Shown: positions 1 to 5,629 of the stretch, one piece after another
Position numbering within the stretch: position 1 is the first letter of the stretch
Layout of the letters: every line of letters starts with the position of its first letter
NCBI GenBank assembly: GCA_003224635.1
Contig: QHZK01000061.1
Span: forward strand, 1 to 8,421
Reading direction: 5' to 3'
DNA: 8,421 nt
Origin: Acidobacteriota bacterium
GTDB lineage: Bacteria; Acidobacteriota; Terriglobia; UBA7540
Made by a program: the position numbers and the translations under genes
Notes under the pieces: generated by a model
Told to the model about the DNA's origin: nothing
Database searches by the model: none
The model's input: the letters and a program-made list of their open reading frames with translations, nothing else

Positions 1-2
1 CG

Positions 3-266
3 CCGCAGGGCTCCGTGCGGGCGACCGCCCGAGACATCCTGCGGGCATATCGCTGGCGCGAGCCGCTGCACCAGGTCGTTTTCGAAGTCGTCCTCGGCAT
101 CCCGACTGAAGCTCCTGAAGTAGTCCGCACCCAGCTTCCCGCCCGGCTGACTCGCAAAGGATTTCCCGACGTTGACATCGAGGACTTCTTCATGCCTCAT
201 GGACTATCGAAGGAAGAGGCTGAGCGTTTGATCCGAGAGCTCCGCGACAGCGAAAGCAGCGGTTGA
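3..266 (+). CDS. Hypothetical protein, 5'-truncated by the window edge
   Basis: The frame is open from the first complete codon in the window and ends with TGA at 264-266. A GTG at 15 could start an 83-residue protein, but only 14 bases precede it, no ribosome binding site is visible, and the frame reads on into the edge, so the true start is probably outside. The visible part is soluble and charged, without signal peptide or membrane segment. It has a helical, arginine-rich N-terminal part, a central stretch around residues 40-60 (QLPARLTRKGFPDVDIEDFF) and a C-terminal helix with SKEEAERLIREL. I do not recognise a named family and assign no function. The gene converges on the phosphodiesterase gene with 21 bp between the stops. 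Normal codon use and an unbroken frame make it a credible gene. Confidence 0.6.
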   Translation, partial: PQGSVRATARDILRAYRWREPLHQVVFEVVLGIPTEAPEVVRTQLPARLTRKGFPDVDIEDFFMPHGLSKEEAERLIRELRDSESSG

Positions 267-287
267 TGCGGCCCCGCCGAGCTCCCC

Positions 288-1694
288 CTACTTGAAGACC
301 CCTTGAAGCGGCGGATCGTCGCCAAACTTTGGATCGTCGATTCCGAGGGCCCTCAAGATCGTCGGGCCAATCGAGGTCATGCGGATGCGGTGAAGATTCG
401 CGCCAGGCTTGATGCCCGGACCCCAGGCGATGAAGGAAGACTCCAGGCCCTGTCGGAAGGGTAAGAAGCCGTGCGTCCCGCGCGGTCCCAGTCTCTCGAT
501 AAGCTCGCCGCTCAAACGGCCGCTCAACGACGAGCCGTCAGGCGCATCGAGCGCCATCTGCGCGCCGGGATCGGCGCCCAGGTCCTTGAGAGCCTGGCGG
601 TCGAGCACGGACCACACCAGTCCTTGATCGCGCAGTGGCTTGAGCGCGGCGTCAACCGCAGCTCGCAGGTCCTGTCCTTCCGGCCAGTAAACGAAGAAAG
701 AGCCGCCATTTGAAACGGTGAACACTGTGCCCTTGCCCGGATTGCCGACCGCAAGCAATCCCGCCTTGGCAAGAAGGACATTGGGCGCGATGTCGCGGTC
801 AATGGGAAGAAAGCCGTGGTCAGACACGATGAAGACATCCGTCGTGCTTTCGAGTCCCGCCTCCTTGACGGTCGCCAGCACCTCGCCGATGTGCTCGTCG
901 ATGCGCTCCAGAGTCGCCATGGCCTTGGGGCTCTCTGGGCCGGAAGCGTGTTCCGCCATGTCAAGCGTCTCGAAGTGCACCAGCAGAAGATTGGGCTTGT
1001 GACTCTTCAGAAGGTAGACCGCCAGGCGGGTGCGGTCGACGTCGGTATCCGAGCCGGGCTCGGGCGCGCCGAGCGCCGCGAGCTCCAGCGCGACGAGCGG
1101 GTTCATGTACTTCGCCACGTAGAGCGGGTCGGCCACCTCGCCCTTCTGCGCGTCCCAGATTTCGGGTATGTCCCAGTCGATGGATGCGCCCACCGTGACC
1201 GGCCAAGCCACCGAAGCAGTGGAAAGGTGCGCGCGGCGCGCCTCGTCCCAAAGCGTTGGGACCTTGATGGCGCTCGAGAACCAGAACCAGTCACCGGCGT
1301 TTTTGCCGGGCTCGCGCGACGAAAGGTTCGTGTAGACGCCGTGCTCTGCCGGGGGGCGGCCGGTGACCAGCGTCGTGTGCGCGGGATAAGTAACCGTTGG
1401 ATATACGCCCTCGACACCCTCAGCGTAGCTGCCCCCTTCCATCAGCCGGCGAATATTGGGAATGCGCATTCCGGGCGCGGGCGCGGCGTAGAAAGTCGCG
1501 CCCATACCATCGACGGAAATCACCACGACGTGGCGTCCTGCGGAGGGAGCCGCCGTCTGGGTTTGCGCCGGGCCGCGTGAGGTGGAGAAGCACAAAGCCG
1601 CCACCGCTACGAGCAGGGCCGTTAGACACTCGATCGGCCTCCGCGTATCTCTCTGGACCGATCTCGGCCGGCTTGAGCAGACTACCGTCCGCAA
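288..1694 (-). CDS. Secreted alkaline-phosphatase-family phosphodiesterase (type I phosphodiesterase/nucleotide pyrophosphatase)
   Basis: Predicted metal-dependent phosphodiesterase or nucleotide pyrophosphatase of the alkaline phosphatase superfamily (Phosphodiest type), exported to the periplasm. Counting from the chosen TTG start (468 residues), an N-terminal hydrophobic stretch LTALLVAVAALCF at about 24-36 follows arginines and looks like a signal peptide, with likely cleavage after GPA. Family motifs follow in order: VVVISVDGMG with metal ligand D62; YPTVTYPAHTTLVTG with the probable nucleophile T102; ETLDMAEHASGP with D245 and H249; VFIVSDHGF with D292 and H293; and GTHGF with H408. The full metal-binding set is present, so the enzyme should be active; the substrate is unknown. 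There is no ATG or GTG start between the upstream repeat and the signal peptide. TTG at 1694 is the only ordinary choice, and it lacks a good ribosome binding site. The frame stays open to ATG at 1823 and 1925, but that extension runs through a palindromic repeat and is unlikely to be translated. Confidence 0.85.
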   Translation of the reverse strand: MRTVVCSSRPRSVQRDTRRPIECLTALLVAVAALCFSTSRGPAQTQTAAPSAGRHVVVISVDGMGATFYAAPAPGMRIPNIRRLMEGGSYAEGVEGVYPTVTYPAHTTLVTGRPPAEHGVYTNLSSREPGKNAGDWFWFSSAIKVPTLWDEARRAHLSTASVAWPVTVGASIDWDIPEIWDAQKGEVADPLYVAKYMNPLVALELAALGAPEPGSDTDVDRTRLAVYLLKSHKPNLLLVHFETLDMAEHASGPESPKAMATLERIDEHIGEVLATVKEAGLESTTDVFIVSDHGFLPIDRDIAPNVLLAKAGLLAVGNPGKGTVFTVSNGGSFFVYWPEGQDLRAAVDAALKPLRDQGLVWSVLDRQALKDLGADPGAQMALDAPDGSSLSGRLSGELIERLGPRGTHGFLPFRQGLESSFIAWGPGIKPGANLHRIRMTSIGPTILRALGIDDPKFGDDPPLQGVFK

Positions 1695-1720
1695 ATTCCG
1701 AGAAAGGCCCGATAGTTTGC

Positions 1721-1772
1721 TGTAGCGGCGCTCTATGAGCGCCGAAGACGGCGGTCGCAGACCGCCGCTACA
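1721..1772. repeat. Palindromic intergenic repeat A (double hairpin with 10-bp terminal inverted repeat)
   Basis: The element is bounded by perfect 10-bp inverted ends, TGTAGCGGCG (1721-1730) and CGCCGCTACA (1763-1772). Inside are two perfect 7-bp hairpins with 3-nt loops: GGCGCTC/GAGCGCC (1727-1733 and 1737-1743) and GGCGGTC/GACCGCC (1750-1756 and 1760-1766). It lies between two divergent genes. It shares the GTAGCG/CGCTAC ends with two other intergenic elements in this window (5007-5087, 7613-7659), and the 8-mer CGCAGACC with the first of these. It resembles a REP- or MITE-like non-coding repeat. No target-site duplication is visible. Confidence 0.8.
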
Positions 1773-1815
1773 GAGAAGTCTGTGTATTCCCAAAGTGGCG
1801 CTTTCGCGGCGTACA

Positions 1816-2541
1816 ATGGACATGAGAGCCTTTGTGAGCACGGTCACTCCAGTCAGCGAAGCGCCTTCTACCGTCGCAAGTTCAGCGCCACCTGCACCTG
1901 CGAGGACTGTGCCGCAGGTGGCCACGACGCTCGAGCTCTTGCTCGTCTACTCCGGCATTCTACTCTACATCTGGCGCTGGCAGACCACCCATCCTCGCGC
2001 CTGGGCGCCCCTTCTGGCTGTTGTGCTGCTGAGCCACGTCGCGCATGGCGATACGGCTCCCAAACTCGGACTCACCACCGTCGAGCTGCGCGCGAACGCT
2101 GAAGCTGTCTTGCCGGTCATGGCGGCGCTTTATTTGCCCCTGTTCGCCTACGGCTTCGCAAGACATACGCTCACGCTGGTCGCGCCGGGCACGCAAACAC
2201 TCGAATGGTTCACGAGCTATGGCTTGTGGGCTGCCTTCCAGCAATACCTCGCGCAATCGTATTTTCACAACCGGCTGATGAGCGTGGTCAGGAGCCGGCG
2301 CTTGAGCTCGCTCCTGGTCGCGATCATGTTCGGTGCCGCGCACATCCCCAATCCCGTTCTGATGGCTGCCACGACGATCGGAGGGCTCATTTTTTCCGAG
2401 GCCTTCGCCAGACACCGGAACATCTGGCCGCTTGCCCTGGCGCACACCGCGGGCGCCTTTCTGATCGCCGCCGTCGCGCCCGCGTCGCTCATCCACAACA
2501 TGCGCGTTGGGCCCGGCTACTATTTCTACCGAATGAGGTAG
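1816..2541 (+). CDS. CPBP/CAAX-protease-like membrane protein, motif 1 degenerate
   Basis: Integral membrane protein of 241 residues with about seven hydrophobic segments, resembling the CPBP (CAAX protease and bacteriocin-processing, Abi) family. Family members are intramembrane metalloproteases using EExxxR, FxxxH and a third histidine motif. Here motif 1 reads QQYLAQ (residues 142-147), so both glutamates and the arginine are glutamine. Motif 2 is intact as FGAAH (172-176), and the third motif keeps H210 in LALAHTAGA but not the usual downstream Asn/Asp. The protein may be a non-catalytic homologue or use another chemistry; the family call itself is moderate. An alanine/serine/proline-rich cytosolic tail of about 35 residues precedes the first membrane segment. 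ATG at 1816 or 1822 is chosen because the longer start at 1735 lies inside palindromic repeat A. No ribosome binding site is evident. A TACAAT box overlaps the start (1812-1817), which leaves GTG at 1834 possible. The gene converges on the glycosyltransferase gene with 5 bp between the stops. Confidence 0.75.
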   Translation: MDMRAFVSTVTPVSEAPSTVASSAPPAPARTVPQVATTLELLLVYSGILLYIWRWQTTHPRAWAPLLAVVLLSHVAHGDTAPKLGLTTVELRANAEAVLPVMAALYLPLFAYGFARHTLTLVAPGTQTLEWFTSYGLWAAFQQYLAQSYFHNRLMSVVRSRRLSSLLVAIMFGAAHIPNPVLMAATTIGGLIFSEAFARHRNIWPLALAHTAGAFLIAAVAPASLIHNMRVGPGYYFYRMR

Positions 2542-2546
2542 CAGGA

Positions 2547-3803
2547 TTACCGATCAGCCTTTGGGGGCGGTTCGCAGGATCTAACGATGGGTGCGGGAGA
2601 CCAAGACCGCGACGCATAGGTCACGAGAGCAAGCGTAATTGGAAGCAGAACGCCAAGAAAATCAACTCCTAAGACCTGCGCGAGTCGTTGAAACGAAGCT
2701 CCCGGAACCAGCGGCACAAGAACGGCGACGGCGGCCGCACCCTTGAGGACCCACCGCACAAATCGTGGACAGCGTTGGTCCGTTATTACAATTCCCGCAA
2801 ACAGGGCCGGCCAGAGCAGCGTCACGTAAATGATCGGGTGGACATTGGGTTGAACGATCAGAAGAAAACAGAAAAAGATGGAGTATGCGGCCGCATCATC
2901 GACGCACCGATAAACCAGCGCCATCGAAAATAGGACCAAGAGCACGGCCAGCAGGAGCCAAAGGTGGCGCACGTCGATGGAGGGCCACGAAACAAGGTTG
3001 ACGCGCCGATAATTGGGATCGGGAAGACCGGAATAGTCCATCCACGTGAGATACCTTAACATTAGGCCGCGAAGGGACTGACTCGGGTACCACTTGTCCC
3101 CGAGCAATGCGTTGATGCGCTTTTCCTGAGCGTACCACTGAGCAAGCAGATGAAACAGGTTCTTCCAGCCCAGCCACCCAACCGGCGCAACCGTAAGCAG
3201 CACTGTAGCCGAAGAAGCGTAAATCCCGAGCCGCCAACGGCCGCGCAGCGCGAGATAGGGAAATAAAAATGCCGGCCAGATCTTGATCGCTGCGGTCAGG
3301 CCAAGCAACAAGCTGCTGACGAAAGGATGCTCGTCACCCAGCAAGAGCGCAAAGCATACGAGTTCCACGAGGAGGAGCTGTACATTCCCGCTCTCTAATT
3401 CGTGGACGAAATAGGGCATGAGCAGTAAAGCGGAGAGTGAGACAGCGGGCAAGAGACGAGCAGGGGCAATAAAGCGCCGGCACCACATCCGCAGCAGAGG
3501 TCCGAGCAAAAAGACCTTCAGTCCCGCCCATAAGCCCGCGGCGGCGCGGAGCGGCAGAAGCGCGAACGGACGAAACAGGCAAAGAAACAAAGGCGGATAA
3601 CGGTAAAACATCGGCCAACCGAATACGTCATTCGGGCCATACATGGGACCGGAATGATAGAAGTAGCTCCTGGCGGCCGCATAATAAACGCGCAGGTCGG
3701 CGGCCTTGAGGCGCCAAGCGCAAACCGAGGAGGCCGACAGTACCGATAGGAGCCACAGCGCCCACAGCAGCCGTCCTGGGCGGGGCGGATGGAGGGATTT
3801 CAT
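2547..3803 (-). CDS. GT87-type (DUF2029) polytopic membrane glycosyltransferase
   Basis: Polytopic membrane protein of 418 residues that looks like glycosyltransferase family 87, GT-C fold enzymes that use polyprenyl-phosphate sugars on the outer face of the inner membrane; family members are mostly mannosyltransferases of envelope glycans. Visible support: a first membrane helix (about 11-30) followed by AADLRVYYAAA, with D36 in the position of the GT-C catalytic aspartate; FYRYPPLF (66-73), a common GT87 loop; ESGNVQLLL (137-145), resembling the family's G-(Q/N)-x-N/Q motif; AAIKIWPAFLF (171-181) with K174; and SQSLRG (241-246). About ten further hydrophobic stretches follow. ATG at 3803 is chosen because it begins just before the first helix and sits 5 nt after the amrS stop; the frame is open further upstream, but that would run inside amrS. 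It is probably co-transcribed with amrS from the promoter near 4990. Acceptor and donor cannot be told from sequence. Confidence 0.8.
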   Translation of the reverse strand: MKSLHPPRPGRLLWALWLLSVLSASSVCAWRLKAADLRVYYAAARSYFYHSGPMYGPNDVFGWPMFYRYPPLFLCLFRPFALLPLRAAAGLWAGLKVFLLGPLLRMWCRRFIAPARLLPAVSLSALLLMPYFVHELESGNVQLLLVELVCFALLLGDEHPFVSSLLLGLTAAIKIWPAFLFPYLALRGRWRLGIYASSATVLLTVAPVGWLGWKNLFHLLAQWYAQEKRINALLGDKWYPSQSLRGLMLRYLTWMDYSGLPDPNYRRVNLVSWPSIDVRHLWLLLAVLLVLFSMALVYRCVDDAAAYSIFFCFLLIVQPNVHPIIYVTLLWPALFAGIVITDQRCPRFVRWVLKGAAAVAVLVPLVPGASFQRLAQVLGVDFLGVLLPITLALVTYASRSWSPAPIVRSCEPPPKADR

Positions 3804-3808
3804 TTGAT

Positions 3809-4957
3809 CTAATGCAAAATAGAGATCAGGTTGGAGCGCCTCCGCGTTCGAGGCACATAAGGCAGGTCCGTAATCTGCTCCTGGAATTTCGCTGCCCAGC
3901 GGCCGGGAGTGCTCGCGCCGCAGGAGGGACAGCAGCCGTTCGCCGTCAGATGATAGCCGGTGATGAGGTAGCCGTAGCGTTCGATCAGAAGCGCGTGGCA
4001 GCTCGGGCAACGCGTATTCTCGAGGTCGCCGACGTGGCCGGGCAAGTTCCCCGCATAGACGTAACGCAGACCGGCCCTCTTGCCGATGGCGGCGGCCCGC
4101 AGGAGCGTCGCGGGTGACGTGTTCTCCGGGTCGGTCATTTTATAGTCTTTGTGAAATGCAGTCACGTGCCACGGGATGTCGGGCGAAACACTCACCAGAA
4201 ATTCCGCCAGCCGCCGCAGCTCGTCGTCTGAATCGTTGAAGCCGGGAATCACAAGGGTGACGATCTCAATCCACAAGCCCATTTCGTGCAGGCGGCGAAT
4301 GCTCTCGAGGATCGGCTCGATGCGCCCGCCGAGCTGGCGATAATGGCAGTCATCGAAACTCTTGAGGTCCACCTTGTAGAGGTCGACCCACGGACGCAGG
4401 TATTCGAGCGCCTGAGGCGTGCCGTTGCCGTTCGAAACAAATCCGGTCATGAGGCCCGCGGCGCGCGCTTCCTTGAAGATTTCGACCGCCCATTCGCTCG
4501 TAATCAGCGGCTCATTGTAGGTGCTGACCAGGACCTTCGCCCCTTGCCGCAGAGCGTCCTCGACCAAGTCTTTCGGCGTTACGCCGAGGGGAGGCGAGAC
4601 GGCGCTCGGGTCGCGAAGCGCCTGCGATGTTACCCAGTTCTGGCAGTAGGAGCAGTGCAGGTCGCAGCCCAGCATCCCGAAGCTGTAAGCCAGCGCGCCC
4701 GGATAAGCGTGAAAGAACGGCTTCTTCTCAATGGGGTCGCATTGCACGCCACCCACGTAACCCCACGGTACGTAGAGCTTTCCGCCTCGATTGAACCGGA
4801 CCTTGCAAACGCCGAGCTGGGCGTCCGGGATGCGGCAGCAGTGCCCGCAGGCGAAGCAGCGCACAAATCCGCGGTCGAGCTTCTCGTAGAGCTCGCCCTC
4901 GCGGACGTTTTCCTCGAGGACGTGCCTCAGTGCGGCGGTTTGTGTCGTGGTCGCCAT
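3809..4957 (-). CDS. amrS: AmmeMemoRadiSam system radical SAM enzyme AmrS
   Basis: Radical S-adenosylmethionine enzyme of the AmrS family, 382 residues, the usual length, cytoplasmic. An N-terminal cysteine cluster CFACGHCC (34-41) plus C51 matches the family's extra Cys motif. DPIEKKPFFHAYPG (74-87) is the conserved family block. CDLHCSYC (C98, C102, C105) is the CxxxCxxC loop that binds the SAM-cleaving 4Fe-4S cluster, followed by QNW. STYNEPLI (145-152), VSNGNGT (174-180) and YKVDLKSF (194-201) are barrel-strand motifs of this enzyme class. Two CxxC pairs (317/320 and 343/346) suggest a C-terminal zinc-ribbon-like site. AmrS is named for its association with AmrA (AMMECR1) and AmrB (MEMO1); its reaction is, to my knowledge, not settled. 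Neither partner is in this window; the downstream gene is a GT87 glycosyltransferase. The ATG start gives the conserved N-terminus, and a TATAAT box lies 28 bp upstream. No strong ribosome binding site is visible. Confidence 0.93.
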   Translation of the reverse strand: MATTTQTAALRHVLEENVREGELYEKLDRGFVRCFACGHCCRIPDAQLGVCKVRFNRGGKLYVPWGYVGGVQCDPIEKKPFFHAYPGALAYSFGMLGCDLHCSYCQNWVTSQALRDPSAVSPPLGVTPKDLVEDALRQGAKVLVSTYNEPLITSEWAVEIFKEARAAGLMTGFVSNGNGTPQALEYLRPWVDLYKVDLKSFDDCHYRQLGGRIEPILESIRRLHEMGLWIEIVTLVIPGFNDSDDELRRLAEFLVSVSPDIPWHVTAFHKDYKMTDPENTSPATLLRAAAIGKRAGLRYVYAGNLPGHVGDLENTRCPSCHALLIERYGYLITGYHLTANGCCPSCGASTPGRWAAKFQEQITDLPYVPRTRRRSNLISILH

Positions 4958-4985
4958 ACACGCGGCTTCACACGCCTGTTTTCAC

Positions 4986-4991
4986 ATTATA
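4986..4991 (-). promoter_or_regulatory. Probable -10 box of the amrS-GT87 operon
   Basis: On the minus strand this hexamer is an exact TATAAT, ending 28 bp before the amrS ATG. A transcript starting about 7 nt further would have a leader of roughly 20 nt. No good -35 hexamer is found at 16-18 bp spacing; that position falls in the terminal arm of repeat B (TGCGCT at 17 bp), which matches the consensus poorly. Confidence 0.5.
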
Positions 4992-5006
4992 CACCGCTGG
5001 CAGGGC

Positions 5007-5087
5007 GTAGCGCAGACCTCGCTTTTCAGAGGTTTGCGGCTTTTCCAATGGAAGAACCGCAGACCAGCACAAAGACAGATGCGCTAC
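5007..5087. repeat. Structured intergenic repeat B (8-bp terminal inverted repeat, competing hairpins)
   Basis: The ends are the perfect inverted pair GTAGCGCA (5007-5014) and TGCGCTAC (5080-5087). Inside, a long hairpin pairs GGTTTGCGG (5031-5039) with CCGCAGACC (5057-5065), continuing through TTCC/GGAA around a 3-nt loop (5043-5053), with one mismatch and two G-U pairs if read as plus-strand RNA. The arm 5031-5037 can instead pair with GCAGACCTC at 5012-5020, giving a mutually exclusive hairpin around 5021-5028. The motif CGCAGACC occurs twice here and once in repeat A. The element ends about 15 bp from the amrS -10 box. Confidence 0.7.
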
Positions 5088-5128
5088 CTGGGGATGCCCG
5101 GGCTTGGGCTTCCCAAAATAATTTGTCT

Positions 5129-5146
5129 CATCCGTCCCATCCGTCT
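5129..5146. repeat. Short tandem repeat, two 9-bp units
   Basis: CATCCGTC followed by C (5129-5137) is repeated immediately as CATCCGTC followed by T (5138-5146). It lies in the gene-free stretch upstream of amrS, 42 bp beyond repeat B. No function is evident. Confidence 0.5.
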
Positions 5147-5410
5147 CACTTGCCGGGTCTCGATGTGATAGGGTTGATCTTACGCGTCCTCATGTTGGTC
5201 CAGAGAAGGAGAGGGCTTTATGGATTATGGGTGATATAGGTGATGACAAAACACGCTGGCGGCGACCGGTCGCAACGTCCCCGCCGGCGTCTCTGAGCTT
5301 CGGCAGGGCCGACGCCAAGCGGAAAGCGCGAAAAAGGAAATTTTCCCGGGGAACGAAGCCGTTATCTGACTTAGAATTAACAACTTAATTGAAAAGAGCC
5401 CGAAAAACAA

Positions 5411-5429
5411 AGCCAATTTTTGATTGGCT
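5411..5429 (-). terminator. Possible intrinsic terminator, AT-rich hairpin plus U tract
   Basis: On the minus strand AGCCAAT and ATTGGCT form a perfect 7-bp stem around a CAAAA loop and are followed directly by TTGTTTTTC, a U-rich tail. The shape is that of a weak intrinsic terminator. It lies about 200 bp after the porin stop codon, so it could catch read-through from the porin gene towards amrS. The stem is short and low in GC. Confidence 0.35.
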
Positions 5430-5569
5430 ATCGCAAGGGCCGATCACTTCTCGGCGAAGTCCCCGGGGATTAGGTTGCCTCGGCGGCGCAAGAATAGCCC
5501 GTCTCAGGAACCTAACTATGCTCAGTTCGCAACTCACCGTGCAGAGCGGCTACGTGCGGAGGAAGGTGT

Positions 5570-5598
5570 CAGGGGCAGGCTCTGGATGCTTGCCCCTG
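5570..5598. terminator. GC-rich hairpin 32 bp after the porin stop, possible transcript end
   Basis: CAGGGGCAGGC (5570-5580) and GCTTGCCCCTG (5588-5598) form an 11-bp stem with one G-U pair (plus-strand reading) or one A-C mismatch (minus-strand reading), and a 7-nt loop. It sits immediately downstream of the porin gene. There is no T run after it on either strand, so it may protect the 3' end of the mRNA or be a factor-dependent stop rather than a classic intrinsic terminator. Confidence 0.45.
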
Positions 5599-5629
5599 CT
5601 AGCCTACAGTTTTCTAGCACTTTCTGGGC

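Larger units (their letters stand above)
4958..5629. other. Gene-free 672-bp stretch between the porin gene and amrS
   Basis: No convincing coding sequence: the only short frames here (for example 5416-5225 on the minus strand) lack a ribosome binding site and recognisable protein character. From left to right it holds a TATAAT box for amrS (4986-4991), structured repeat B (5007-5087), a 9-bp tandem repeat (5129-5146), a 12-bp perfect palindrome (5262-5273), a short AT-rich stretch (about 5361-5393), and two hairpins (5411-5429 and 5570-5598). I recognise no riboswitch or tRNA in it. A small RNA cannot be excluded. Confidence 0.6.

Noticed and set aside
816..1580. 254-codon plus-strand frame opposite the phosphodiesterase
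   Set aside because: Shadow frame; the minus strand holds all metal-binding motifs of the phosphodiesterase in order.
1721..1772. Repeat A as a CRISPR unit or as a bidirectional intrinsic terminator
   Set aside because: There is only one copy at the site with no spacer array, it lies upstream of both divergent genes rather than downstream, and no T run follows it.
1735..1815. N-terminal extension of the CPBP-like protein from ATG 1735
   Set aside because: The ATG lies inside the loop and arm of a perfect hairpin of repeat A, and the added residues are a translation of the repeat.
3971..3976. Further GTAGCG 6-mer within amrS (and a CGCTAC near 1605-1610 in the phosphodiesterase)
   Set aside because: They are inside coding sequence, have no partner arm nearby and fit chance occurrence of a 6-mer.
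4286..5239. 317-codon open frame on the plus strand opposite amrS
   Set aside because: It mirrors the amrS coding strand and then runs through repeat B and non-coding sequence; composition is not protein-like and amrS motifs are unmistakable on the other strand.
5225..5416. 63-codon minus-strand frame in the gene-free stretch
   Set aside because: No ribosome binding site, no domain, and composition shifts along the frame; the hydrophobic start is likely chance translation of AT-rich DNA.
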